64,000 nt of DNA from Gammaproteobacteria bacterium (GTDB taxonomy: Bacteria; Pseudomonadota; Gammaproteobacteria; Enterobacterales; Kangiellaceae): the NCBI GenBank assembly GCA_013373375.1, contig JABXHY010000032.1, positions 40,736-104,735 of the forward strand. The letters are read 5' to 3'. Every line of letters begins with the position of its first letter. Position 1 is the first letter of the stretch. Positions 1 to 8,697 of the stretch are shown piece after piece. The notes beneath the pieces were generated by a model that ran no database searches, was not told where the DNA came from, and saw only the letters and a program-made list of their open reading frames with translations. Made by a program: the position numbers and the translations under genes.

Positions 1-5
1 ATTAT

Positions 6-44
6 ACTAACCCTTATAACGATATATTGCTATTAATGGTTAGT
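6..44 (+). promoter_or_regulatory. Inverted repeat upstream of hipBA, candidate operator
   Basis: Perfect 7-bp inverted repeat ACTAACC (6-12) / GGTTAGT (38-44) separated by 25 bp. It ends 3 bp before the hipB start codon. An AT-rich stretch containing TATAAC and TATATT lies between the arms and could hold the -10 element. Paired palindromic half-sites are how HipB-type antitoxins normally autoregulate, so an operator role is an inference from position. The -35 region is probably outside the window. Confidence 0.35.
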
Positions 45-47
45 TAA

Positions 48-413
48 ATGAGTATAGATGACCTTTATTCCTATTCAGATGAAGCGCTCTGCGGCGAGTT
101 ATTTGAGCGCTTAGAGAAAGTAAGGTTAAGTAAAAATATTAGCCAAAAGTCCATAGCGGACGAAGTCGGTATCACTCCCGTTACTTACCGGAACATTAAA
201 TCCGGTAATGCGAAATTGGTGACATTCATAGCCGTGATGAGAACATTAGACAAACTTGAGCAGTTGGATAACCTGTTGCCCGATGAGCCACTGAGTCCGA
301 TTCAACTCGCTAAACGGCAAGGAAAAAGCCGTCAACGTGCGAGAGGAAAACTGGACGTGAGCAATGAAATAAACGATACCGATCAGTCTGATAGCAAAGA
401 GCTCGATTGGTAA
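48..413 (+). CDS. hipB: HipB-like antitoxin, XRE-family HTH
   Basis: A 121-residue protein with an XRE/Cro-type helix-turn-helix at about residues 20-70. The DNA-binding part includes the run SQKSIADEVGITPVTYRNI. The C-terminal ~30 residues are basic (KRQGKSRQRARGK) and then acidic, resembling the flexible tail of HipB-type antitoxins. HipB binds and neutralises HipA and represses the operon. The stop codon is one base before the ATG of the hipA-like gene, so translation is almost certainly coupled. The Shine-Dalgarno sequence is weak. The assignment rests on the HTH plus the adjacent toxin. Confidence 0.85.
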   Translation: MSIDDLYSYSDEALCGELFERLEKVRLSKNISQKSIADEVGITPVTYRNIKSGNAKLVTFIAVMRTLDKLEQLDNLLPDEPLSPIQLAKRQGKSRQRARGKLDVSNEINDTDQSDSKELDW

Positions 414-414
414 G

Positions 415-1803
415 ATGGCCATTAAACCCAACACTTCCGTTTTATCGAGTATAAAACGACACACAGCAGCCGAAGTTTTCTTTCAGGATCAATTTGTCGG
501 TGCTGTTGCTTATTCACCTGGTGACGCTTACTCGTCAGGTGAAAAAATTGCGACCTTTGAATACGATGCCGTTTGGCGAGACTCAGGAATTGAACTCTCC
601 CCTATTACTATGCCGCTTTCCGAAAAAAAATATCAATTTCCGAGTCTACCAGAAGCTACATTCAAAGGATTACCAGGAATGTTGGCAGATTGTTTACCCG
701 ACGATTTTGGCAATGCAGTAATTAACGCTTGGTTGGCGAGAGAAAATCGACCGTCCAATTCCTTTAGTGCAATTGAGCGACTACTTTATACAGGACAACG
801 AGGTATGGGTGCTCTCGAATTTAAACCCACGCTTGGCACTCGAATTCGAACACCTAAGTCAATTCATCTCGACGCTTTAATTGAAATGGCTCAACAGGTT
901 TTGGACAACCGTCAAACCATAAAAGGTGATTTACAAAGCGACAAAGATGAAGCATTAAAAGAAATTTTATTGGTTGGTACTTCCGCCGGAGGAGCAAGAC
1001 CTAAAGCGGTTGTTGCAATCGATAAACAACAAACCAAAATATTAAGTGGTCAGGTGACTGTACCCGAAGGGTTCACGCATTACCTTTTAAAATTTGATGG
1101 CGTGGTTACCCGAAACCAAGGCCAGGAAACTTTTGGCGATCCCGCTGGGTTTGGCCGCATGGAATACGCTTATTATTTAATGGCAAAGGATGCTGGAATT
1201 AATATGATGCCATCCTTCATTTTGGAAGATGGCAATCTTGCTCACTTTGTCACAGAGCGTTTTGACCGTATCGGTAATCAAAAACGACACATTCAATCCT
1301 TATGCGGATTTGTACATGCCGATTACAAGCAGCCCGGCCTTTATTCATATGAAGAATTATTTCAGTTAATGCGTCGATTAAAACTACGTCGCTCTGATGC
1401 GCTACAGATGTTTCGTCGTATGGCATTCAATGTCATCGCTCGTAATCACGATGATCACACTAAAAATTTCGCCTTTATACTTAATCCGACTCAACAATCA
1501 AAAAATTTAATAGAGCAACAACTGACCTGGAACCTTGCGCCCGCTTTTGATGTTGCTTTTAGTTACAAGCCAGGCTCTCCCTGGGTAAATTCTCATCAAA
1601 TGACTATTAATGGCAAGCGAGACGATTTTACCAAAGACGATTTAATTGGTGTTGTACCAAACTCATTAAGAAACGATGTCTCTGACATACTCGAAGAGGT
1701 TATTGATGTGGTGAGCGACTGGCCTAAATATTCAAAACAAGCCGGTGTGTTTTCTGAATTAGATACCTTCATAAAACAGAGTCATAGAACCAATATCAAA
1801 TAA
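415..1803 (+). CDS. hipA: HipA-like Ser/Thr kinase toxin
   Basis: A 462-residue HipA-family toxin (E. coli HipA has 440). The N-terminal Couple_hipA region is at about residues 20-115, including the family-typical PDDFGNAVI. The kinase part has the Ser/Gly-rich loop at 188-197 (GTSAGGARPK), where S190 lies near the autophosphorylated serine of HipA. The catalytic loop is RNHDDHTKN at 343-351 and an APAFDVAFS metal-binding segment follows. All kinase motifs look intact, so it should be active. Known HipA phosphorylates glutamyl-tRNA synthetase and induces growth arrest; the target here is not visible. It is the second gene of the hipBA pair. Confidence 0.9.
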   Translation: MAIKPNTSVLSSIKRHTAAEVFFQDQFVGAVAYSPGDAYSSGEKIATFEYDAVWRDSGIELSPITMPLSEKKYQFPSLPEATFKGLPGMLADCLPDDFGNAVINAWLARENRPSNSFSAIERLLYTGQRGMGALEFKPTLGTRIRTPKSIHLDALIEMAQQVLDNRQTIKGDLQSDKDEALKEILLVGTSAGGARPKAVVAIDKQQTKILSGQVTVPEGFTHYLLKFDGVVTRNQGQETFGDPAGFGRMEYAYYLMAKDAGINMMPSFILEDGNLAHFVTERFDRIGNQKRHIQSLCGFVHADYKQPGLYSYEELFQLMRRLKLRRSDALQMFRRMAFNVIARNHDDHTKNFAFILNPTQQSKNLIEQQLTWNLAPAFDVAFSYKPGSPWVNSHQMTINGKRDDFTKDDLIGVVPNSLRNDVSDILEEVIDVVSDWPKYSKQAGVFSELDTFIKQSHRTNIK

Positions 1804-1839
1804 AAAACTTACATAAAACAAATACAACTAACCTACAAT

Positions 1840-1870
1840 AAAAAAGGCACCGGTCTTTGGAAACCGGTGC
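1840..1870 (-). terminator. Rho-independent terminator of the S8 protease gene
   Basis: Perfect 8-bp stem GCACCGGT (1847-1854) / ACCGGTGC (1863-1870) with an 8-nt loop. On the minus strand it is followed by a T-run (the As at 1841-1845). It lies 36 bp past the protease stop codon. The plus-strand side has only a weak T tract, so termination of hipA transcription here is less certain. Confidence 0.85.
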
Positions 1871-1905
1871 ATTAAAGTTACTACACACAATTAACTATAT
1901 AAGTT

Positions 1906-4104
1906 TTAATCCGCGTAATAAAAATTACCTCCCCAAACAAAAGGTGTCGATCCTGCTGGAGCCGTTCCTATGTAACAGTGAGCACCGTCGTATGATCCAT
2001 CAATACAACTCGGTGAGCTTGAATCAGCTGTTGTATAAAAATTGCCATCGTAAATAAAAGCCGTTGTTCCCGCTGGCGCAGAAGCAATATAACAATTTGC
2101 TGAATCATTAGTTCCAACTGAACACGCATCATAGGTGGTATAGAAATTATTAGCATAAATAAAACCACCTGCTGGTTTTGGCATTACAAAACAATTTGCA
2201 CCATCAAACCAACCCAAAGGACATACATTTCCAGGTAACGGTGTTGTGTAGAAATTATTACTGTAGATGAAAGCCGTTGTTCCCGATGGCGCGGATGATA
2301 TGTAGCAATTTGCTGAATCGTTAGTACCGATCGAACATGCATCGTAAGTGGTGTAAAAATTATTTGAATAAATAAAACCACCAGCAGGCATAGGCATTAC
2401 ATAACAATTCGCACCATCGTAACTTCCTAGTGGGCATGATGTAAAAGAAGCATCAATATAATAATTCCCTGCGTAAACAAATGGATTTGTTGCACCGGAT
2501 GGAACCGACATTACAAAACAATTGGCAGAGTCAAACCAGGGATTTATTTGTGATCCGTCGTGATATGCGACAGGTTGATGACAAGCTTCTCTCCAGTATG
2601 CCAATAAATTAGGAGAACCAGCACCGATACTGCTTAGTTGACCCGTTGTGGCATCCGATAAAATACTCGCCATAACAGTTGCAGGCGTAGAGAAAGGATT
2701 ATTCTGTAAAAACAATGCAACGATTCCAGCAACGTGAGGTGACGCCATTGAGGTACCGTTTAAAGATCTCGAGCCATTAGTGGTTCCGGCCCTTGCAGAT
2801 ATAATGTCTGAGCCAGGTGCAAATACGTCAACACAAGAACCAAAGTTAGAATAAGACGCTCGGTCATCGTCAATTTCAGTCGCACCAACGGTTATCGCAT
2901 TGTTTACTCTTGCTGGAGAATAATTACAGGCATTCGCACTGCTATTTCCTGCTGCTACCACATAAGAGTATCCGGCATTAATTGAGTCATTAACTGCAGC
3001 ATCAATTGCGTTTGATGCCGAGCCACCAAGACTCATGTTAACAACCGCAGGTGCGGTTCCATTATTGGTCACCCAGTTAATCGCAGCAACTATGGTCGAA
3101 GTCGTTGCTCCGCCAGAACAACCAAATACACGCACAGGAATGACAGTTGCTTGCTTCGCGATTCCGAATTGTGTGCCTGCGACCGTACCAGCAACGTGTG
3201 TGCCATGACCATTACAGTCTGCATTAAATGCTCCTGAAACAAAGCTAGCGCCAGCGCCGATTCTTCCTGTGAAATCAGAGTGATTTCCGTCAACACCTGA
3301 ATCAATAATGTAAGCATTGACCCCAGTTCCAGTTGATAAATAGGTCCAACGAGAATCGAGTGTTAAAGGTCGCTCATCAACACGGTCTAGTCCCCATGAT
3401 GGCGCAGGATTTTGAATGGTGTACATTTCAACATAGCCATCTTTTTCGACACTGGCGATATTGCTGTCTTCCATCATAGATTGCACCGACTCTAATGGCA
3501 TTACAGCGCTGAATCCTTTGTAAACTGCATCATAAATATAATGAATCTTTGCATCGTATTGTTCAGCTAGAGCAGCGGATAATTTCTTTACGTCAGAGGC
3601 TGATTGTCGGCGAATGGACAATTTAACCATGTATCGATTGGGTACGACCGTTGATGACGCGCAAACCTTTGATGATTCCAGTCTATTTTCTGCGCATATT
3701 TTCCATTCTTTGGTTTCATTTTGCAGCACTTTATTGGCATTAAATAATGTTGCGCCATTAGCGCTTAATGTAAGAGTCGTCTCTAAATAGGACGGTCTTT
3801 CATTGCCGTTTAAATATACCTGAATATTCGAAAAGTCTTGCTCACCAGTCTCTGCTAACTCTTTCAAAAGTGCATCGAGAGGAAGTTCTCTCCCTTGCTT
3901 TTGATAGGAAAAAGAGGACACTGGCGCAACCCATTTATCATCGAGTAAAATAGCGTACGGTTTATCTGCTACAGTATCTTGAGATATGGGGACGGGTTCT
4001 TTGTTCAATTCCTTTGTTATTAAATTAGAACTTTCCACCGATTGCGCTGCCGCAGATGACAGCCCTAGCGTGATAGCTATCAACTTTAAATAATTACTGC
4101 TCAT
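1906..4104 (-). CDS. Secreted subtilisin-like (S8) serine protease with C-terminal Cys-repeat domain
   Basis: A 732-residue pre-pro-protease. A Sec signal peptide (about 1-21) is followed by a long N-terminal region and an I9-type inhibitor propeptide at about 150-230. The S8 catalytic domain follows, with D268 (IIDSGVD), H300 (NGHGTHVAG) and S452 (NGTSMASPH). The last ~190 residues are six modules of 33-40 residues sharing Cys, D(G/S)ANC(Y/F) and NFYTT elements. Modules 2-3 and 4-5 are near-copies of each other, indicating duplication of a two-module unit. The start is supported by a GGAG sequence about 7 nt upstream. The catalytic domain is certain; the repeat domain is unrecognised and may bind a surface or substrate. 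Confidence 0.92.
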   Translation of the reverse strand: MSSNYLKLIAITLGLSSAAAQSVESSNLITKELNKEPVPISQDTVADKPYAILLDDKWVAPVSSFSYQKQGRELPLDALLKELAETGEQDFSNIQVYLNGNERPSYLETTLTLSANGATLFNANKVLQNETKEWKICAENRLESSKVCASSTVVPNRYMVKLSIRRQSASDVKKLSAALAEQYDAKIHYIYDAVYKGFSAVMPLESVQSMMEDSNIASVEKDGYVEMYTIQNPAPSWGLDRVDERPLTLDSRWTYLSTGTGVNAYIIDSGVDGNHSDFTGRIGAGASFVSGAFNADCNGHGTHVAGTVAGTQFGIAKQATVIPVRVFGCSGGATTSTIVAAINWVTNNGTAPAVVNMSLGGSASNAIDAAVNDSINAGYSYVVAAGNSSANACNYSPARVNNAITVGATEIDDDRASYSNFGSCVDVFAPGSDIISARAGTTNGSRSLNGTSMASPHVAGIVALFLQNNPFSTPATVMASILSDATTGQLSSIGAGSPNLLAYWREACHQPVAYHDGSQINPWFDSANCFVMSVPSGATNPFVYAGNYYIDASFTSCPLGSYDGANCYVMPMPAGGFIYSNNFYTTYDACSIGTNDSANCYISSAPSGTTAFIYSNNFYTTPLPGNVCPLGWFDGANCFVMPKPAGGFIYANNFYTTYDACSVGTNDSANCYIASAPAGTTAFIYDGNFYTTADSSSPSCIDGSYDGAHCYIGTAPAGSTPFVWGGNFYYAD

Positions 4105-4478
4105 AGAATTTCTCCATTTTCTATACTGATTTCACAATGTTAAGTTACAACACCAAATCTCAAATCGAACTTTAAAAGCGTTTCTCGATTTGGTGTATTA
4201 GTTCCTTTTGCGCAAAAGGTTCACCAACCCTTAGGTGATGACAAAAATGTAACCTTTTGAGTGAAACTAGAGTAGAAAATGAGCGGGCAATTAAAGGACA
4301 AGCGTTAAAATTTACCCAAACTTACCCAATAAATGCAGGATGCAGATTAAAAGAAATTTCAAATAACAATATTATTGTGAAGAGCAATATTCTATGAAGT
4401 TGATATGCGAGTAATTATGCTAACAATCAACTTAAAAAAATAAGTATATGAAGTGACTTTTGGACGAATTACCTTTAA
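4105..4478. promoter_or_regulatory. Intergenic region with three inverted repeats, probable protease promoter
   Basis: A 374-bp gap between the protease start and the end of the operon downstream. It contains a perfect 10-bp inverted repeat ACACCAAATC (4150-4159) / GATTTGGTGT (4187-4196), a perfect 16-bp palindrome CCTTTTGCGCAAAAGG (4204-4219), and TCACC/GGTGA (4221-4225 / 4234-4238). CCTTTT recurs at 4253-4258. No gene is visible. The symmetric sites suggest regulator binding at the protease promoter or a stem-loop leader. Confidence 0.4.
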
Positions 4479-5657
4479 TCATTCAATAAAATTAATTGCT
4501 TCATCGAGTCCATTTATTAACGTATCCAATTGATCAGTGGTGTGATTTGCTGTGACATGAACTCGAATAAGAGATTCCCCTTCTGGTGTGTTTGGATAGC
4601 ATAAACCGCTCGCCAAAATATTATGCTCAAATAAATACTCGACCATCTTTTGAGCTCTGAGAGTGCTACCCACTTTTATACTTACCATTGGATGCTCATT
4701 AACCACCATAGGTAAATCTTTGAGCTTTAAATTATCTTTCAAGTATTTCGCATTGTCGTGAAGCCTACCCATACTTCCACCGTCACGATCTAATATCTCA
4801 ATTGCTTTTAAGGTTACTGCTGCATTTATGGGCGAAATTGGTTCCGATAAAAAATAGGGTCTGGCGGTTTGTCGAAGCCAATTAATAAGCGTACGATCAC
4901 CCCCGATAAATCCACCGCCAACATTGCCTAACGCGTAGGCAAATGAACCAGTAACCAAATCTTGTTTATCCTGGATGTCGAGTTTACTGAATAAACCTCT
5001 TCCTTTTTCCCCTAATATACCGAGTCCCATGCTGTCATCAACCACAGTGATTGCATCATAAGTACTTTTATATTCCTGAATACGTTCTAATTCAGCAAGT
5101 TCACCACTGGAATTAAATACGGAATCTGTAACAATTAACCGAAATCGAGCGTTCAACGAGCATTTTAAATGGTATTCTAAATTTTCATTGTCTCTATTCT
5201 TATAAAATACTGATTTCGCATTAGAAAACCGAATACCATCAATGAATGAAAGGTTGGACATTTCATCAATAAACACAACATCTCGATTACTTGTTAATGG
5301 TTCAAATATGCTTGCGTTTGCACTGTAGACTGAAGGAAAAACCATGCAATCTTCTAAGAATAAGAAGTCACACAAGGCTGATTCAAGCTCTTTATAAACA
5401 TCGAGTGTTCCAATAAAGGTTCTTGCAGAAGTATTCCCAGTTCCATATTTTGCTAAAGCCTCTTCTGCAGCACTTTTTAGCTCTTCATTACCACGCCAAC
5501 CTAAAAAATCATTATCAATAAAGTTAAGTGCTTGACGAACACCAAAGTCCGCTTGCATATCCTTATTTTGGGTGACGGGTAGCTCGTAACGTAAAAGTCC
5601 AGCGGCATCCATATTAGCCATTTCCTTAGCAAATAGCTTTTTCATTTTAGAAGACAT
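4479..5657 (-). CDS. Alpha-oxoamine synthase (Kbl-like) pseudoenzyme lacking the PLP lysine
   Basis: A 392-residue protein collinear with glycine C-acetyltransferase/2-amino-3-ketobutyrate CoA ligase (fold-type I PLP family). The family segments around the cofactor site are recognisable but altered. The Schiff-base Lys of GTLGKALG is Tyr241 (GSFAYALG, codon TAC). The DDSH histidine is Met210 (VDDSMGLG). The PLP-stacking His of the N-H-A-S-I-I-D-G segment is Asn135. The cofactor-pyridine Asp (D207) and the C-terminal IRVHV arginine remain. It is therefore probably not a PLP enzyme of the usual type. It is the last gene of the operon, 15 bp after the preceding stop, with a GGAG Shine-Dalgarno. 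There is no tdh beside it. Eukaryotic LCB1 is a known dead partner in this family; a regulatory or structural role here is inference. Confidence 0.85.
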   Translation of the reverse strand: MSSKMKKLFAKEMANMDAAGLLRYELPVTQNKDMQADFGVRQALNFIDNDFLGWRGNEELKSAAEEALAKYGTGNTSARTFIGTLDVYKELESALCDFLFLEDCMVFPSVYSANASIFEPLTSNRDVVFIDEMSNLSFIDGIRFSNAKSVFYKNRDNENLEYHLKCSLNARFRLIVTDSVFNSSGELAELERIQEYKSTYDAITVVDDSMGLGILGEKGRGLFSKLDIQDKQDLVTGSFAYALGNVGGGFIGGDRTLINWLRQTARPYFLSEPISPINAAVTLKAIEILDRDGGSMGRLHDNAKYLKDNLKLKDLPMVVNEHPMVSIKVGSTLRAQKMVEYLFEHNILASGLCYPNTPEGESLIRVHVTANHTTDQLDTLINGLDEAINFIE

Positions 5658-5672
5658 AACACCCCTACTCCT

Positions 5673-6269
5673 TCACCTTGATGTACCTAAAAACCAAATG
5701 ATAGCGCTGGTACAATACTGCCAAGACAAGCTTTGTTGATTGGTATACTGCAGGCAAAAAGAATCCAGGTTTTCTGCCATACATCGATTATTGTCATACT
5801 CACATGACGTTTGTGCGGTTAAAGCAAATTGAGTAACTAAACGAGAATATTTTTGCTCGAGCTTATTTAATATAACCTGACGCCTATCACCGACACTGTT
5901 TTTGAGAATGCGATACCGTTCTTTTCTCGGTATAAATACATTTTCACTTAACTTATTAGCGACAATAATATCGGAATACAGCTCACAATAGTTTCTTTGT
6001 TCCGCTTGTCTAAGACTCTTACAATTATCAATGGCGTACTGAATTAAACACTGTGTGCGTAAGCTTGATAAACTAGAAGAGCAATTATTACGATCGACAA
6101 CGTTGATGTAGCTATGTACATTAAAAATATCTTGAAGCTTGGCCGAATTAATCGCTAACAAGACACTGTTTATATACTCAATCCGATTTTCCTTATTGTA
6201 AGGTTGTTCAGTCGCGAATAAATTCAGGCCGTAGAGCAAAAACAAAGCGTAAAAATAATGTCTCATCAT
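5673..6269 (-). CDS. Small secreted Cys-rich protein of unknown function
   Basis: A 198-residue protein with a hydrophobic leader (about 1-19, ending near LFATEQ) and eight cysteines in the mature part. The cysteines sit in two groups of four (about 63-94 and 155-185), which suggests periplasmic disulphides. I recognise no family. Its ATG overlaps the stop of the upstream gene by 4 nt (ATGA), so it is translationally coupled to the stator-like operon. Likely a periplasmic accessory factor of that complex, by context only. Confidence 0.75.
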   Translation of the reverse strand: MMRHYFYALFLLYGLNLFATEQPYNKENRIEYINSVLLAINSAKLQDIFNVHSYINVVDRNNCSSSLSSLRTQCLIQYAIDNCKSLRQAEQRNYCELYSDIIVANKLSENVFIPRKERYRILKNSVGDRRQVILNKLEQKYSRLVTQFALTAQTSCEYDNNRCMAENLDSFCLQYTNQQSLSWQYCTSAIIWFLGTSR

Positions 6270-8101
6270 AACCGACCATGCTCCTTTTCGTACTCAGTGC
6301 GAAATTTTTCAACATAGTTTTTCAGATGAACATGATAGGGATAAACTTCCAGCAAATCATCACGCTTTAATACCCATTCATTTCCCAAAAAGACATCAAT
6401 GTTTTTTAGAACCTCGAGTCGAGACATTAAATAATTAGGTTGAGCTAAGAAATCATTCTCACTTGCTGTCGCCTCTGGATCTCGATTTACACTGAGTTCG
6501 GACTGACTGTTATATTGAGTATAACGAAACTTATCTTCCATAAGACGTGATACTTGTTTATACATTGCGATTTGTGAGTCTTCAGAACTATCCATGAAAG
6601 TCACATATCGAGTAGGCACTTCGAACTGAGTCCCTTGAATCACAACATTTTTCTTTTTTGTTGTGCTCTTTCCATTTGCTTTATTTACGAAGCACTGAAA
6701 ACTGACAATTTCCTCTTTATCTCGAAGTTGTTGCTCGCTTTTGGCAATCTTACTTTTAGTGATCGGACCCTTCTCATTTTTCTTTTGCTCATTCAATAGC
6801 TTTGAATCGATACCTTCGTTGGTTGTATCAAGCTCGCTTTCAGGGGTTTCAAACTCTTTAAGCTTATCGTCAAGCGCGAGTATTATCTTGGCTAAATCAT
6901 GTCGCTTCATCACCAAATTGACTTCTTGATAAACTTTTTCAGTAGTAAGAAAGGTAATCGGATTTGTCGCTAGCTGGTCGCAAGCATCCTCGGCAGCATT
7001 CCAGTGAATGGTATACTCCTTACAAAAGCCAGCTGTAATGTTAACATTAGGATTAAACAATAATTGACCGTATGCATGTTGCATTTGCTGGCTGTATTTT
7101 CGTTCATCAGCATCTTCGACTGTTATAGTATTGGTTTGATTTTGGAACTGCTCTATACAGCGACTGGGCAATAGTATTTCTGCGAATTTATGATAAAGAT
7201 CCGGTTCTGGATACGGCAAGTTAGTCCAGATATGATGCGATGCTCTTGGTGCGGCACTAATCGCATATACTTGATAGTCTTTCAAGGGTTCTAACTGCTC
7301 TAATTGAGTATCGAATTTCTTTCGGATGTTCTTAACATCATTGCCCGAGAAAAATGCGACTGACATTTCAACAAAATTCGTAATTTTTCGGCTAAAATAG
7401 TGAAAGTAAGGCTCATCTATACGTCTATCGGTACACACCTCTAACTTATCGACTTCAACTTTATTTGGCTCACACTCTCCGAGATTCTTTGCGTATCCGA
7501 GCTCAAAGGCTTTAAGAATTAAAGCACATCCTTCCTTCGGCTCAGTTTCTTCTAGCAACTCCAATTTTTCTGGGCAAAAATCATCAGAGGACTGAGCTAA
7601 ACTCTCAGGAAGTTCCGTAACCTCATCAAACCCTCGATTATCCAATGTTACCAAAGCAAGCAAGAAAAAAATCGAAACACTCAGTAGTCGACGTAAAAAC
7701 AATGGGAGTTCTGATGCCTCTACTTTTGACAGGTAGCTGGTTGCGAAGGTTAAATTATTGGCCGTGAAGAAAATATTGGCTTCTCTCGGTATATTTTCTG
7801 GTCGCGTAAGATGAAAAATATAAGAACTTTTTCGATCCAGTTTCCAATATTTAAGAAATACCCAACCAAGAATGAGCGCAAAAAACCCGAGAAAGAAACC
7901 TAAGGCTCCACTGAGGCTCTTTAAATAATCTAAGTTAAGTGCGTCAAAGTTGTACGCCATCAAAACAAGCGATAAGAGAATTAAAATGATAGCAATAGAG
8001 TTCGCACCAATATTCAAATTGATGAAGTCAAAATTTCGGTCTTTAATTCGAACCAAAACCCGCTCTATATCAGTTCTCTTTTTTAAGAAGTAACGTTTCA
8101 T
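6266..8101 (-). CDS. Three-helix membrane protein with large soluble domain, unknown
   Basis: A 611-residue protein. Hydrophobic segments lie at about 30-50, 67-88 and 138-157. They are followed by about 450 hydrophilic residues with a Cys-rich stretch (four Cys within ~50 residues after the third helix, several more later) and a Lys/Glu-rich coiled segment around 395-450. The cysteines suggest that the large domain is periplasmic. I recognise no family. The start ATG overlaps the stop of the MotB-like gene by 4 nt, and its own stop overlaps the next start by 4 nt. The gene is therefore an integral part of the operon. Confidence 0.8.
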   Translation of the reverse strand: MKRYFLKKRTDIERVLVRIKDRNFDFINLNIGANSIAIILILLSLVLMAYNFDALNLDYLKSLSGALGFFLGFFALILGWVFLKYWKLDRKSSYIFHLTRPENIPREANIFFTANNLTFATSYLSKVEASELPLFLRRLLSVSIFFLLALVTLDNRGFDEVTELPESLAQSSDDFCPEKLELLEETEPKEGCALILKAFELGYAKNLGECEPNKVEVDKLEVCTDRRIDEPYFHYFSRKITNFVEMSVAFFSGNDVKNIRKKFDTQLEQLEPLKDYQVYAISAAPRASHHIWTNLPYPEPDLYHKFAEILLPSRCIEQFQNQTNTITVEDADERKYSQQMQHAYGQLLFNPNVNITAGFCKEYTIHWNAAEDACDQLATNPITFLTTEKVYQEVNLVMKRHDLAKIILALDDKLKEFETPESELDTTNEGIDSKLLNEQKKNEKGPITKSKIAKSEQQLRDKEEIVSFQCFVNKANGKSTTKKKNVVIQGTQFEVPTRYVTFMDSSEDSQIAMYKQVSRLMEDKFRYTQYNSQSELSVNRDPEATASENDFLAQPNYLMSRLEVLKNIDVFLGNEWVLKRDDLLEVYPYHVHLKNYVEKFRTEYEKEHGRL

Positions 8102-8697
8102 TCGTTCTCGAAATTATTAATGATTTTATCTTCGATGGTAATTCGTCGATTTTTGGATTTAGCTGCCCTTAGAATTTCGCGTTGAGCCTTAGAGATCTTA
8201 CCTTCAAAATCGGGTACCTCCTGTACCGAGGTATTATCAGCGTGCGTACAGATGACTACGTGATCGGAAATATCGTTACTGTAATTTTTCAGCTCTTCAT
8301 AAGCGGCATAAGCTCTTCGATAACCTAGGTTGAAATTTCTTTCTTTTTGCCCATCGCCATCCGTATGACCATGAATAATTAACATTCTTTTTGTTAAACC
8401 ATCTGTTTCAAAATTCAGGACTTGTCCGGTTTCATCGTAAAATAATTCATTAAATACCTCTTTTCCTTCCTCAGAGATACGATCTTTTCCCGGCGCGAAT
8501 AAAACGTCACCAGGAAGATTTAACATTCGCGCTGTAACGTCACCTATTGTCTCACTTACACCGATATCTTTGCCTTGATTGAGCGACCAAAGAATAACGA
8601 AAAAAACCATGATTATGGTCATTAAGTCAGTATAAATAACCTGCCAAGCTGCAGCCCCGGAGTTTTTAACTCTTGTAGGTTTCGCAAAACTTTTCAT
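8098..8697 (-). CDS. MotB-like protein: single TM with Asp plus OmpA-type domain
   Basis: A 199-residue protein with a short cytoplasmic N-terminus. One membrane helix (about 20-37) carries Asp24 in YTDLMT, equivalent to the proton-binding Asp of MotB (YADFMT). The C-terminal half is an OmpA/MotB-like peptidoglycan-binding domain with GHTDGDG, an N-x-x-L segment and YRRA. The chosen ATG overlaps the upstream TAA by one base (TAATG) and has a GGGTAGAG Shine-Dalgarno. An ATG 54 bp further upstream, inside the preceding gene, is less likely. Together with the MotA-like neighbour it should form a proton-driven stator anchored to the cell wall. No flagellar genes are nearby. Confidence 0.88.
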   Translation of the reverse strand: MKSFAKPTRVKNSGAAAWQVIYTDLMTIIMVFFVILWSLNQGKDIGVSETIGDVTARMLNLPGDVLFAPGKDRISEEGKEVFNELFYDETGQVLNFETDGLTKRMLIIHGHTDGDGQKERNFNLGYRRAYAAYEELKNYSNDISDHVVICTHADNTSVQEVPDFEGKISKAQREILRAAKSKNRRITIEDKIINNFENE

